Below are positions 39,932 to 47,401 of a DNA stretch of 47,401 nucleotides, one piece after another. The notes beneath the pieces were generated by a model. It was given only the letters and a program-made list of their open reading frames with translations. It searched no databases and was not told the origin of the DNA. How positions within the stretch are numbered: the stretch's first letter is position 1; each line of letters starts with the position of its first letter. Source of the DNA: Betaproteobacteria bacterium. GTDB taxonomy: Bacteria > Pseudomonadota > Gammaproteobacteria > Burkholderiales > CAIKXV01. A program made the translations under genes and the position numbers. The stretch spans positions 1 through 47,401 of the forward strand of contig CANGXU010000008.1 of assembly GCA_947457885.1 (NCBI GenBank). Direction: 5' to 3'.

Positions 39932-41268
39932 GCCGGCGGGGCAGCGGGCGACGGTGGGCCGCTGCCCAGGTCGATCTCCAGCGTGAACCCGGATGCATCG
40001 TCCAGCAGACGCAGGCGTCCGCCATGGACCCGCGCGACGCGGTCGCTGAGCATCAGGCCAAGGCCGGTGGCGCCTGCATAGGACTGGTCGTCCAGCGCCT
40101 GCTGGAGCTCGGCGCGCCGTGCGGGCGATGCGCCCGGACCATCGTCGTGGACGCGCAGCAGGCGCGGCCCGGCAGCCTCCAGCCAGATCGCCGAGGCGCC
40201 ATGGCGCTCGGCGTTGTCGAGCAGGTTCACCAGTGCCGCGGCGAGCAGGTCGGCATCGCCGTCGAGGCAGGCGCCGGCGGCGACATGGACCTCGATGCCA
40301 GCGACGGGCAGGTGGGCCGCCAGCTGCCGCAGGTCGATCGGACGGCGTTCCAGTTCGAGTCCGCTGCGGAAGATGCCGAGCAGCGCGGCCACTACCCCCT
40401 GCAGACGGCGCGATCCGTCGCGTACGCGCTGCAGGCGATCGACCAGCGTGGCCGGGCATTCGCGCATTGCCACCGCGAGCTGGGCGTCGATGCCGGCCAG
40501 CGGCGTGCGCAGCGCATGGGCGGCATGTTCCGAGAATGCGCGTTCGTTGGCGATGCGTTCGGTCAGCCGTGCGGTCAGTGCCTCGATCGCCTCGTGGATC
40601 GGCCGCAACTCTGCCCGTTCCGCAGGCCCGAGCGAGGCCATGTCAGCGCTCGAATGCGGATCGCCCACGCCCAGCCGCTCCAGCCGGTCCGACAACGTGA
40701 TCAGCGGGCGCAGTTCGCTGCGTACGCGCGAGCGCAGCCAGACATGCCCGAGCAGCCCGACGGCCAGTGCCGCCAGCGCCGCGCTGAGCGCCACTTCGAC
40801 CGTGGCCTCGTGCCGTTCGTCCAGGGTCTGGCCTGCATAGAGCATCCGTCCGTCTGGCGCCAGTGCCATCCCGTAGATGCGCCAGTCCCTGTCCATCGTG
40901 AATCCCGATGTGGCCGTGCGATGCCATGCCTCGGTCGGGGCTGCAGCCGATCGCATCAACAGCGCGCCATCCGTTCCCACGACCTGCCAGGCGAAGCGCT
41001 CGTCGGAGCTGGCGTTCGGCGCGGTGACGGTTACATGGGCGTTCCCGGCCGCTGCGGCGAGGGAGGCCTCGGGCGCGGCCGCGACGATGGTCGCTACCAG
41101 CTCGCCGGATGCCTTCAGCCTGTCGTCCAGCAGTTCCACGACCTCGTTCTCCGCGACCAGCCATACCGCTGCACCGACCGACAGTCCCCAGACCATTGCC
41201 CAGGCCACCAGCGCCCAGGCCAGCCGGGAGCGGATCGACGGCGCGCCCGACCGGCGCCAGCCCCTCAC
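39895..41268 (-). CDS. Sensor histidine kinase, PmrB/QseC-like
   Basis: A 457-residue membrane kinase. Two membrane segments (about 15-35 and 155-175) bracket a small periplasmic domain. A HAMP region follows, then the H-box EHAAHALRTPL with H251, the N-box NLLDNAERHG and the G-boxes DDGPGAS and GATGLGLMLS. It starts with GTG that overlaps the regulator stop (GTGA), so the pair is coupled; the open frame upstream is a shadow of the regulator. Position beside eptA and a PAP2 phosphatase suggests control of lipid A charge, as in PmrAB. The C-terminal 37 bases overlap the convergent VOC gene. Confidence 0.92.
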   Translation of the reverse strand: MRGWRRSGAPSIRSRLAWALVAWAMVWGLSVGAAVWLVAENEVVELLDDRLKASGELVATIVAAAPEASLAAAAGNAHVTVTAPNASSDERFAWQVVGTDGALLMRSAAAPTEAWHRTATSGFTMDRDWRIYGMALAPDGRMLYAGQTLDERHEATVEVALSAALAALAVGLLGHVWLRSRVRSELRPLITLSDRLERLGVGDPHSSADMASLGPAERAELRPIHEAIEALTARLTERIANERAFSEHAAHALRTPLAGIDAQLAVAMRECPATLVDRLQRVRDGSRRLQGVVAALLGIFRSGLELERRPIDLRQLAAHLPVAGIEVHVAAGACLDGDADLLAAALVNLLDNAERHGASAIWLEAAGPRLLRVHDDGPGASPARRAELQQALDDQSYAGATGLGLMLSDRVARVHGGRLRLLDDASGFTLEIDLGSGPPSPAAPPAQPQGPGNTSPM

Positions 41269-41924
41269 GCCGGCTTCTCCACCCGGTAGCCGAGCCCGCG
41301 CACGGTCTCGATCAGTTCGCGTCCGAGCTTGCGCCGAAGGGCCGACACGTGCACTTCGAGCGCATTGCTGGCGAGTTCGCTGTCGAAGCCGAGTACCAGC
41401 CGTTCCAGGTCCTGCTTCGGCACGATCCGGCCAGCGCGCAGCACGAGCGCCTCGAGCACCGACCATTCGCGCGCGGTCAGCTCGATGCGCAGTCCGTCCC
41501 TCGCCGCCGAACGCGAGGCCAGGTCGATCGACACCGGGCCGAACCGGCGCAGGGATGCGTTGCCGCCGTTCACCCGGCGGCCGATCGCGCGCAGCCGTGC
41601 CACCAGTTCCTCGGGCGCGAACGGCTTGACCAGGTAGTCGTCGGCGCCGGCATCGAGCCCTTCGATGCGTTCCTGCAGCCTGTCGCGCGCGGTCAGCATG
41701 AGCGCCGGGGTGACGGCGCCTGCGGCCCGGTGGTCGCGCAGCCACTGCAGGCCGGATCCGTCGGGCAACTGCCAGTCGACCAGCAGTGCATCGAAAGGCT
41801 CCCCGCGCAGCGCCGCCACCTCGCGCAGTGTGCGGCACCAGTCGACCCGGTGTCCCTCGGTTCGCAGGTAGTCGCGCAGCCCGCTTCCCAGTGTGGCGTC
41901 ATCTTCGAGCAGCAGCAGTCGCAT
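41265..41924 (-). CDS. OmpR-family response regulator, PmrA/QseB-like
   Basis: A 219-residue response regulator with acidic EDD (7-9), phospho-acceptor D50 in LLVDWQLPDG, the conserved lysine in YLVKPFAPEEL and a winged-helix domain with ALVLRAGRIVPKQDLE and NALEVHVSALRRKLG. These phrases fit the PmrA/QseB group. I start at ATG 41924 (MRLLLLEDD); the 52 residues upstream are not part of the family. It diverges from eptA, and the gap holds a PmrA-box-like direct repeat and a near-perfect 16-base palindrome. The kinase follows with GTGA overlap. Confidence 0.93.
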   Translation of the reverse strand: MRLLLLEDDATLGSGLRDYLRTEGHRVDWCRTLREVAALRGEPFDALLVDWQLPDGSGLQWLRDHRAAGAVTPALMLTARDRLQERIEGLDAGADDYLVKPFAPEELVARLRAIGRRVNGGNASLRRFGPVSIDLASRSAARDGLRIELTAREWSVLEALVLRAGRIVPKQDLERLVLGFDSELASNALEVHVSALRRKLGRELIETVRGLGYRVEKPA

Positions 41925-41943
41925 GGCGGCCTTGGCGGAACGA

Positions 41944-41959
41944 GTGACAACGTTATCAC
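41944..41959. promoter_or_regulatory. Near-perfect 16-base palindrome upstream of the PmrA-like regulator
   Basis: GTGACAACGTTATCAC reads the same on both strands except for one base pair position. It lies 20 bases before the regulator ATG, where a repressor or autoregulator could act. It does not match the PmrA box. Confidence 0.45.
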
Positions 41960-41993
41960 TGCGGCGGGTATCCGGGGGGCGATGCCGCCTTCC

Positions 41994-42010
41994 CTTAAGT
42001 CTGGCTTCAG
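41994..42010. promoter_or_regulatory. Candidate PmrA box (CTTAAG-N5-CTTCAG)
   Basis: CTTAAG, five bases, then CTTCAG matches the YTTAAK-N5-YTTAAK direct repeat of PmrA-type regulators at 11 of 12 positions. It lies 22 bases before the eptA ATG 42032. That is close for a box overlapping -35, so either the promoter is compact or the true eptA start is further downstream. Confidence 0.7.
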
Positions 42011-42031
42011 GCAGGCGCGGTTGAATCGACG

Positions 42032-43792
42032 GTGATGACGCTCCACGACGATGAAAAGACATACAGGGCCCGTGCCGCATCGGTGCCCGGTCGTGGCGTC
42101 AGGGCGGCGTGGCGCGCGATCCCGGTCATCCGCGCCAGCGTCGAGCAGGTGGTGGCCGTGGCGGCGGTCTTCTGGGCACTGTCGGCGAACCACGCCTTCA
42201 TCGGCGCCACCATGCGCGGCCACAGCCTTGCCGACCTGTCCACCTGGTCGTACGGCCTGTCGATGCTGCTGCTGGTGACTGCGCTGCATGCCTTCATCCT
42301 GCTGCTGCTGGCCAGCCGCTGGACGATGAAGCCGGTGCTGGGCGTGCTCGTCGTCGCGACCGCGTTCGCCACGTACTTCACCGGTACCTATGGTGTCTAC
42401 CTCGACCCGTCGATGCTGCGCAACGTGCTGCATACCGACGTGCCGGAGGCGCGCGAACTGATCGGCGTGCAGCTCGCACTGCACCTCGTGCTGTACGCAG
42501 TGCTGCCGCTGCTGCTGCTGTCCAGGGTGCAGCTGGTAACCCGTCCGCTGCGCAGCCGGCGCCTGCTGCTGCGCGCGTTCCTGCGGCGCTGCCTGCTGCT
42601 GGGGCTGTCGGCAATGGTGATGGCAGGGGCCATGCTGCTCAACTTCCAGGCCTTCTCGTCGCTGATGCGCAACCAGAAGGAGGTGCGCTACCTGATCACG
42701 CCTGCGAACTACCTGTGGTCGCTCGGGGTGGTGGCGGCCCAGAGCGTGCGTGGCGCGGCACGCCCGCGGCAGGCGATCGGGCTCGATGCACACCCTGGCC
42801 CTTCATGGCAGGCGCGCCAGCGTCCGATGGTGCTGGTGGTGGTGGTCGGCGAGACGGCGCGTGCGGCCAACTGGGGCCTGTCCGGCTACGCGCGGCAGAC
42901 CACGCCGCAGCTGGCCGCGATCGCGCCGGTGAACTTCCCGACGGTCGTGGCCTGCGGTACCAGCACCGAGGTGTCCCTGCCCTGCATGTTCGCGCCGGTG
43001 GGGCGCCGCAGCTACGACGAGGCCGCGATCCGCGGCCAGGAGTCGCTGCTCGACGTGCTCGCGCGTGCCGGGGTGGCGGTGCACTGGCGCGACAACCAGA
43101 GCGGCTGCAAGGGCCTGTGCGATTCACACCCGGGAGACCGGGTGTCGCCATTGAACGCGCCCGGACTCTGCAGCGAAGGCCGCTGCCTCGATGAAGGCCT
43201 GATCCAGGACATGGAAGAGCGCCTGGACGCCGCCGAGGGCACCCAGGTCTGGTTCCTGCACATGCTCGGCAACCATGGGCCGTCCTACTTCAGGCGCTAC
43301 CCGGAGGCTTTCGCCCGCTTCCAGCCGGATTGCCGCGAGGACGACCTGCGTCGGTGCAACGTCGCGCAGATCGTCAATGCCTACGACAACGCCTTGCTGT
43401 ACACCGACCATGTGCTTGCCTCGGCCATCGCCAAGCTGAAGGCACGCGCCGGCAAGGTCGATGCCGCGCTGGTCTACGTGTCGGACCATGGCGAATCCCT
43501 GGGCGAACGCGGCCTTTTCCTGCATGGCATGCCGTACGCGATCGCGCCGGACGTGCAGACCCGCGTGCCGATGATCATGTGGTTCGGCGATGGTTTCGAA
43601 CGGGCCTCCGGGCTGGAGGCGGGCTGCCTGTTGCCGGCGCTGGCGCAGGCAGCCCGGGGGACGGTGGCGCACGACCACCTGTTTCATACCGTGCTCGGGC
43701 TGCTCGACGTGCGCACCGGCATCGCGGAGGCGTCGCTGGACCTGTCGCGACCCTGCCGGCGCGGGCCTGTGGCATCGGCCCGGGTACGATGA
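42032..43792 (+). CDS. eptA: EptA-type phosphoethanolamine-lipid A transferase
   Basis: A 586-residue inner-membrane enzyme that moves phosphoethanolamine from phosphatidylethanolamine to lipid A, lowering negative charge and cationic-peptide binding. Five membrane segments lie in about residues 30-230. The periplasmic alkaline-phosphatase-like domain has the nucleophile T275 in VVGETARAANWGL, the GTSTEVSLPCMF phrase and the zinc-binding SDHGESLGE. Several cysteines suggest the usual disulfides. The N-terminal 25 residues are unlike the family, so a start downstream of ATG 42032 is possible. It overlaps the PAP2 gene (ATGA) and diverges from a PmrAB-like system. Confidence 0.94.
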   Translation: MMTLHDDEKTYRARAASVPGRGVRAAWRAIPVIRASVEQVVAVAAVFWALSANHAFIGATMRGHSLADLSTWSYGLSMLLLVTALHAFILLLLASRWTMKPVLGVLVVATAFATYFTGTYGVYLDPSMLRNVLHTDVPEARELIGVQLALHLVLYAVLPLLLLSRVQLVTRPLRSRRLLLRAFLRRCLLLGLSAMVMAGAMLLNFQAFSSLMRNQKEVRYLITPANYLWSLGVVAAQSVRGAARPRQAIGLDAHPGPSWQARQRPMVLVVVVGETARAANWGLSGYARQTTPQLAAIAPVNFPTVVACGTSTEVSLPCMFAPVGRRSYDEAAIRGQESLLDVLARAGVAVHWRDNQSGCKGLCDSHPGDRVSPLNAPGLCSEGRCLDEGLIQDMEERLDAAEGTQVWFLHMLGNHGPSYFRRYPEAFARFQPDCREDDLRRCNVAQIVNAYDNALLYTDHVLASAIAKLKARAGKVDAALVYVSDHGESLGERGLFLHGMPYAIAPDVQTRVPMIMWFGDGFERASGLEAGCLLPALAQAARGTVAHDHLFHTVLGLLDVRTGIAEASLDLSRPCRRGPVASARVR

Positions 43793-44478
43793 TCGTCGGT
43801 ACCGTCGCGGCCCGCGCCGGCAGGGATGCGATCGCCTGCCTGGCGGTCCTGATGGCCGTGCTTGCATGGGACCTGTCCGGCGCGGACCGGCTGGTCGCGG
43901 GGCTGTACGGAGGGCCTGGTGGCTTCCCGCTGCGCGAGGCCTGGTTCACCCGGGCGGTGATGCATGACGGCGCGCGCTGGCTCGCGGGCCTGCTGTTCTG
44001 CGTGCTGGCGGTCGATGCATGCCTGGCGCGGCCCGGCCGCGCGTGGCGGCTGTACTGGCTCGGTGCGGTGGTCGCCTGCCTGCTGCTGGTGCCCTGGCTC
44101 AAGCGCCACAGCGGCACCAGCTGCCCGTACGACCTGGCGCTGTTCGGCGGCAGCGTGCCCTACGTGCCGCACTGGATGCCGGGGGCTGGCGACGGCGGCC
44201 CGGCGCGCTGCTTTCCCTCGGGGCATGCGATCACCGGATTCGCCTTCCTGCCGCTCCATTTCCAGTGGCGCATCCGCCGGCCGGCGCTGGCCGCGAAGGT
44301 ACTGGCGGTTGCGCTGGCCGCCGGCCTGGCCTGTGGATGGGCGCAGGTCGCGCGCGGCGCCCATTTTCCCAGCCATGTGTTCTGGTCGGGCTGGATCTGC
44401 TGGACCCTCGGCTGCACGATGGCCGCCATGGCCGATCGGCTGCACCTGCAGGACCGGACGCCGCCGGGGGACTGCTAG
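43789..44478 (+). CDS. PAP2-family membrane phosphatase
   Basis: A 229-residue inner-membrane phosphatase with about six membrane segments. The acid-phosphatase motifs are present: KRHSGTSCPYD (motif 1 variant), CFPSGHAITGF with H146 (motif 2), and RGAHFPSHVFWSGW (motif 3). Relatives remove phosphate from undecaprenyl pyrophosphate or lipid A. Coupling to eptA by a four-base overlap suggests that it acts on lipid A, for example by clearing a phosphate, or recycles the lipid by-product. The gene ends in TAG, sharing CTAG with the convergent metW stop. Confidence 0.9.
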   Translation: MIVGTVAARAGRDAIACLAVLMAVLAWDLSGADRLVAGLYGGPGGFPLREAWFTRAVMHDGARWLAGLLFCVLAVDACLARPGRAWRLYWLGAVVACLLLVPWLKRHSGTSCPYDLALFGGSVPYVPHWMPGAGDGGPARCFPSGHAITGFAFLPLHFQWRIRRPALAAKVLAVALAAGLACGWAQVARGAHFPSHVFWSGWICWTLGCTMAAMADRLHLQDRTPPGDC

Positions 44479-45065
44479 ATGCCGCTGCCGAAGCGATACA
44501 CGACCAGCGAACTGCGCAGGTTGGGCAGCGTCGTCACTTCGCTGCCCTCATGCAGCGCGATGCGCTCCAGGATGCGGATGCGGTGTTGCGTGCAGAAGGC
44601 CTCGAAGTCGGTCAGCGTGCACAGGTGGATGTTCGGCGTGTCGTACCAGTGGTGCGGGAAGTCGTCGTTCACCGGCATGCGTCCGCGCGCCAGCTGGATG
44701 CGGTTGCGCCAGAAGCCGAAGTTCGGGAACGACACGATGCCTTCGCGGCCGACGCGCAGCATCTCGGACAGGATGCGTTCGCTGTTCTTCATCGCCTGCA
44801 GCGTGAGCGACAGGATCACGTAGTCGAACGACCCGGGGTCGAACCCGGACAGGCCGGACTCGAGGTCCATCTGCAGCACGTTGATGCCGTTCTTCACGCA
44901 GGCCGGGATCTTCGCATCGTCGATCTCGATGCCGTAGCCGCGCACGCCCAGCGACTCGCGCAGGTGGAGCAGCAGCGAGCCATCGCCGCAACCGAGGTCC
45001 AGCACCTTGGCGCCGGGCCGGATGCGCCCGGCGATCACCGCGAAGTCGGCGCGCGGGCCCTTCAT
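44475..45065 (-). CDS. metW: MetW, methionine-biosynthesis protein
   Basis: A 196-residue protein with a methyltransferase fold; the AdoMet loop is [10 protein letters not shown] (21-30). MetW is found with MetX in proteobacteria and is needed for, or supports, homoserine acylation; its own catalytic role is unsettled. ATG 45065 overlaps the metX stop (ATGA), so the two are translated together. Characteristic phrases include [11 protein letters not shown] and [13 protein letters not shown]. It converges on the PAP2 gene with shared CTAG. Confidence 0.96.
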   Translation of the reverse strand: MKGPRADFAVIAGRIRPGAKVLDLGCGDGSLLLHLRESLGVRGYGIEIDDAKIPACVKNGINVLQMDLESGLSGFDPGSFDYVILSLTLQAMKNSERILSEMLRVGREGIVSFPNFGFWRNRIQLARGRMPVNDDFPHHWYDTPNIHLCTLTDFEAFCTQHRIRILERIALHEGSEVTTLPNLRSSLVVYRFGSGI

Positions 45066-46219
45066 CGCGGTCCCCCGGTGATCTCGGCATGGATGCGGTC
45101 GACATAGGCGCGCACCAGTGCGTGGTAGCGCGGATCGTCCAGCAGGAACGCGTCATGGCCGTGCGGTGCATCGATCTCGCCGTAGGTGACGTCGAGCTGG
45201 TTGCGCAGCAGGGCCTGCACGATCTCGCGCGAGCGCTCGGGTGCGAAGCGCCAGTCGGTGGTGAACGACACCACGAGGAAGCCCGCCCGCGCCGCGGCCA
45301 GCGCCTTCGACAGGTCGCCGCCGAACTCGAACGCAGGGTCGAAGTAGTCGAGTGCCTTGGTGATGCGCAGGTAGGTGTTGGCGTCGAAGTACTCGGCAAA
45401 CTTGCCTCCCTGGTAGCGCAGGTAGGACTCGATCTGGAACTCGGGCTCGAAGCCGTAGCCGATGCTGCCGTTGCGCAACTGCCGGCCGAACTTGCTGGCC
45501 ATCGCATCGTCGGACAGGTAGGTGATGTGACCGACCATGCGTGCCACGCGCAGGCCGCGCACCGGCGTGGCACCGTGCGCATAGTAGTCGCCGCCGTGGA
45601 AGTCGGGGTCGGTAAGGATCGCCTGGCGCGCGACCTCGTTGAACGCGATGTTCTGCGCGGACAGGTTAGGTGCGCAGGCGATCACCAGTGCATGGCGCAG
45701 GCGGTCGGGGAACTGGCGGGTCCACGACAGCGACTGCATGGCGCCGAGGCTGCCGCCCAGAACCGCAGCGAAGCGCTCTATGCCCAGGTGGTCGGCCAGC
45801 CGGGCCTGCGCGGCGACCCAGTCCTCGACGGTGACCAGCGGGAAGCTGGCACCGTACGGGCGCCCGGTCGACGGGTCGATGCTCATCGGTCCGGTGGAGC
45901 CGAAGCAGCCGCCGAGGTTGTTCACGCCGATCACGAAGAAGCGGTCGGTGTCTACCGGCTTGCCCGGGCCGATGATGTTGTCCCACCAGCCGACGTTCTC
46001 CGGGTCGTCTGCGTAGAAGCCGGCCACATGGTGCGACGCGTTCAGCGCATGGCAGACGAGGATCGCATTAGAGCGGTCGGCGTTGAGTTGTCCGTAGGTC
46101 TCGTAGACCAGATCATAGGACGCGATCGAGCGGCCGCAGCGCAGCGGCAGGGGCTCGCTGAAGGTGGCGCGCTGCGGCGTCACTGCGCCGACCGATCGGG
46201 CCGGGGTGGATGTATCCAT
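45062..46219 (-). CDS. metX: MetX homoserine O-acyltransferase
   Basis: A 385-residue alpha/beta-hydrolase-fold enzyme that acylates homoserine (acetyl- or succinyl-CoA) in the first committed step of methionine synthesis. The triad is S157 in GGSLGAMQ, D322 in TTDWRF and H355 in [21 protein letters not shown] is another family phrase. Many proteobacterial MetX proteins paired with MetW use succinyl-CoA, but the acyl donor is not read here. I start at ATG 46219, as the family N-terminus requires. The frame is open to ATG 46315, just after the riboswitch, which would add 32 residues translated through the terminator. Control is by the SAM-II-type riboswitch upstream. Confidence 0.95.
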   Translation of the reverse strand: MDTSTPARSVGAVTPQRATFSEPLPLRCGRSIASYDLVYETYGQLNADRSNAILVCHALNASHHVAGFYADDPENVGWWDNIIGPGKPVDTDRFFVIGVNNLGGCFGSTGPMSIDPSTGRPYGASFPLVTVEDWVAAQARLADHLGIERFAAVLGGSLGAMQSLSWTRQFPDRLRHALVIACAPNLSAQNIAFNEVARQAILTDPDFHGGDYYAHGATPVRGLRVARMVGHITYLSDDAMASKFGRQLRNGSIGYGFEPEFQIESYLRYQGGKFAEYFDANTYLRITKALDYFDPAFEFGGDLSKALAAARAGFLVVSFTTDWRFAPERSREIVQALLRNQLDVTYGEIDAPHGHDAFLLDDPRYHALVRAYVDRIHAEITGGPR

Positions 46220-46268
46220 GCGGCTTGAGGCAGTTGGAGGAGGGGCTGGCGGAGGCCGGCCGGGAACG

Positions 46269-46301
46269 AAAAAGCCCCGGTGTGCTTGCGCAGGCCGGGG
46301 C
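46269..46301 (-). terminator. Intrinsic terminator downstream of the metX riboswitch
   Basis: On the minus strand, GCCCCGG / CCGGGGC forms a 7-bp stem around a 14-base loop (itself able to form a TGC-GCAA-GCA mini-hairpin), followed by five T residues. It sits between aptamer and metX ATG 46219, as expected for premature termination when S-adenosylmethionine is abundant. Confidence 0.85.
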
Positions 46302-46317
46302 GGAGAAATCTTCATTT

Positions 46318-46370
46318 CTCTTTAGCCGAATTTGTAGCGCGCCCGCAAGCTGAATTCAAATCGGCGCGTG
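46318..46370 (-). ncRNA. SAM-II-type (metA motif) riboswitch
   Basis: The minus strand carries the SAM-II pattern: CGCGCCGATTTGAA, then TTGCGGGCGCGC, then TACAAAT and a final GGCTAAAG. CGCGCC (46368-46363) pairs with GGCGCG (46343-46338) to form P1, and the 3' GCTAAAG is the conserved pseudoknot end that contacts the ligand. SAM-II aptamers are small, bind S-adenosylmethionine and are typical of metA/metX leaders in alpha- and betaproteobacteria. Here it is combined with a terminator. Confidence 0.85.
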
Positions 46371-46382
46371 ATGACTGAGTGC

Positions 46383-46412
46383 ACGGTAACCCCGGAGGCG
46401 GGCGGCTGTCAA
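46383..46412 (-). promoter_or_regulatory. Candidate promoter of the metX transcript
   Basis: Minus-strand TTGACA (46412-46407) with an 18-base spacer to TACCGT (46388-46383), which keeps the three most conserved -10 bases. Predicted transcription start is near 46376, just before the aptamer. Confidence 0.5.
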
Positions 46413-46420
46413 ACGCCCGC
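46398..46420. terminator. Hairpin after ptsI
   Basis: A perfect 7-bp stem (GCGGGCG / CGCCCGC) with a 9-base loop lies nine bases after the ptsI stop. It has no T-tract and overlaps the metX -35, so it may end ptsI transcription. Confidence 0.45.
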
Positions 46421-46428
46421 GGGGTGCG

Positions 46429-47401
46429 TCAGGCATTCAGCCGTTCGACCAGCCTGCGGATCCGGTCGGGGTCGCGGGTGTGCGCGATCCGGCGGGCCAT
46501 CGACGAGATGTCCGACAGCTGGGTCTTCAGGATGCGCTGCTTCACCTCGAGCAGGAACGCCGGGTGCATCGACAGCTGGCGAAGGCCCAGGCCGATCAGC
46601 AGCCGGGTGAGGTCGACATCGCCGGCCATCTCGCCGCAGACCGCGACCGGGATGTTCGCCCGGGCCGCGCGCCCGGCGACGCTGGCGATCAGCGAGATCA
46701 CCGCCGGATGCAGCGGATCGTACAGGTGGGCGACGGCATCGTCGGTGCGGTCGATCGCCAGTGTGTACTGGATCAGGTCGTTGGTGCCGATCGACAGGAA
46801 GTCGAGGTGCTTCAGGAACACGTCGAGCGCGATCGCCGTTGCCGGTATCTCGACCATGCCGCCGATGGCGACCTTCGGCGCGAACGCGATGCCATCGTCG
46901 ACCAGGCTGGCGCGCGCGCGGTCGACCGCCGCCAGCGTCTGCGCGAGCTCCTGTTTCGTCGACAGCATCGGTACCAGGATGTTCAGCGTGCCGAACGCCG
47001 AGGCGCGCAGCAGCGCCCGCAACTGCGTGTGGAACAGCGGCGGGTCGGCCAGGCACAGACGGATCGCGCGCAGGCCGAGCGCCGGGTTGGCCGAGGCGCG
47101 CTCCGAGCCGCGCAGCGTCTTGTCGGCGCCGATGTCGAGCGTGCGGATGGTCACCGGCAGCCCGTCCATCGCCTGCGCGACCGCGCGGTAGGCCTCGAAC
47201 TGCTCGTCCTCGTCCGGCAGCTCGTCGCGGTTCATGAACAGGAACTCGGTGCGGAACAGCCCGACGCCCATGCCGCCGTTCAGCCGTACTTCGGCGACGT
47301 CGTCCGGCCCCTCGATGTTGCCCAGCAGTTCGATGGTGCTGCCGTCGATCGTCGACGCCGGCCTGGTGGCGAGCCGCTGCAGCTTCGCTCGTTCGATGCC
47401 C
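46429..47401 (-). CDS. ptsI: PtsI, phosphoenolpyruvate-protein phosphotransferase (5' end missing)
   Basis: The C-terminal 323 residues of Enzyme I of the phosphotransferase system. The gene runs off the window end. Visible are the PEP-utilisers C domain with GMGVGLFRTEFLFMNRDELP, LRAIRLCL, the signature DFLSIGTNDLIQYTLAIDR and the active-site cysteine in VAVCGEMAGD. Enzyme I passes phosphate from PEP to HPr. The phospho-histidine domain lies outside. Enzyme I may serve sugar uptake or a regulatory PTS in this group; which one cannot be told from the fragment. A hairpin follows the stop. Confidence 0.95.
   Translation of the reverse strand, partial: GIERAKLQRLATRPASTIDGSTIELLGNIEGPDDVAEVRLNGGMGVGLFRTEFLFMNRDELPDEDEQFEAYRAVAQAMDGLPVTIRTLDIGADKTLRGSERASANPALGLRAIRLCLADPPLFHTQLRALLRASAFGTLNILVPMLSTKQELAQTLAAVDRARASLVDDGIAFAPKVAIGGMVEIPATAIALDVFLKHLDFLSIGTNDLIQYTLAIDRTDDAVAHLYDPLHPAVISLIASVAGRAARANIPVAVCGEMAGDVDLTRLLIGLGLRQLSMHPAFLLEVKQRILKTQLSDISSMARRIAHTRDPDRIRRLVERLNA

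Overview
The window is gene-dense, GC-rich DNA with short intergenic gaps, almost certainly from a betaproteobacterium of the order Burkholderiales. The pointers are mreBCD-mrdA-rodA-rlpA divergent from gatCAB, a metX-metW pair behind a SAM-II-type riboswitch, hslVU, and three Bug/TctC-type solute receptors, a family strongly expanded in that order. Nothing seen suggests a plasmid, prophage, insertion sequence, CRISPR array or tRNA/rRNA gene. No stretch longer than about 230 bases lacks a gene or a described element.

Region 1 (1-7154) looks like a metal, probably zinc, acquisition cluster. It holds two CobW/COG0523 GTPases, an ABC ATPase and a FtsX/MacB-type permease with a histidine-rich insert, and a DUF3299 exported protein. 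A strong terminator follows, then a separately transcribed ZnuD-like TonB-dependent receptor behind a block of repeated TTGCATT-like sequences. Region 2 (7249-9170) is hslVU. Region 3 (9201-15967, minus) is the rod-shape and elongasome cluster mreB-mreC-mreD-mrdA-rodA-rlpA, with three small hairpins between mreB and mreC. Region 4 (16192-19483) is gatCAB.

Region 5 (19480-28415) is a heavy-metal RND efflux system. A two-component system is divergent from outer-membrane factor, adaptor and pump genes, with a perfect ATTAC-N6-GTAAT operator candidate between them. The adaptor carries an extra N-terminal domain and two extra membrane segments. A small exported protein and a 38-codon DUF305 remnant follow the pump.

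Region 6 (28504-39931) mixes housekeeping genes (pyrE, xthA, an AmpG-type permease) with catabolic accessory genes: three Bug receptors, an alpha/beta hydrolase, a class II aldolase-type protein, a fumarylacetoacetate-hydrolase-family protein and a double VOC-domain protein. Region 7 (39895-44478) is a PmrAB-like two-component system divergent from an EptA-type phosphoethanolamine transferase and a PAP2 phosphatase. A CTTAAG-N5-CTTCAG PmrA-box candidate lies between them, so this reads as an envelope-charge remodelling module. Region 8 (44475-47401, minus) is metX-metW under a SAM-II-type riboswitch plus intrinsic terminator, then the 3' part of ptsI cut by the window end.

Genes are packed tightly. 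Many neighbours overlap by four bases (ATGA or GTGA), and two convergent pairs share a CTAG that holds both stop codons.
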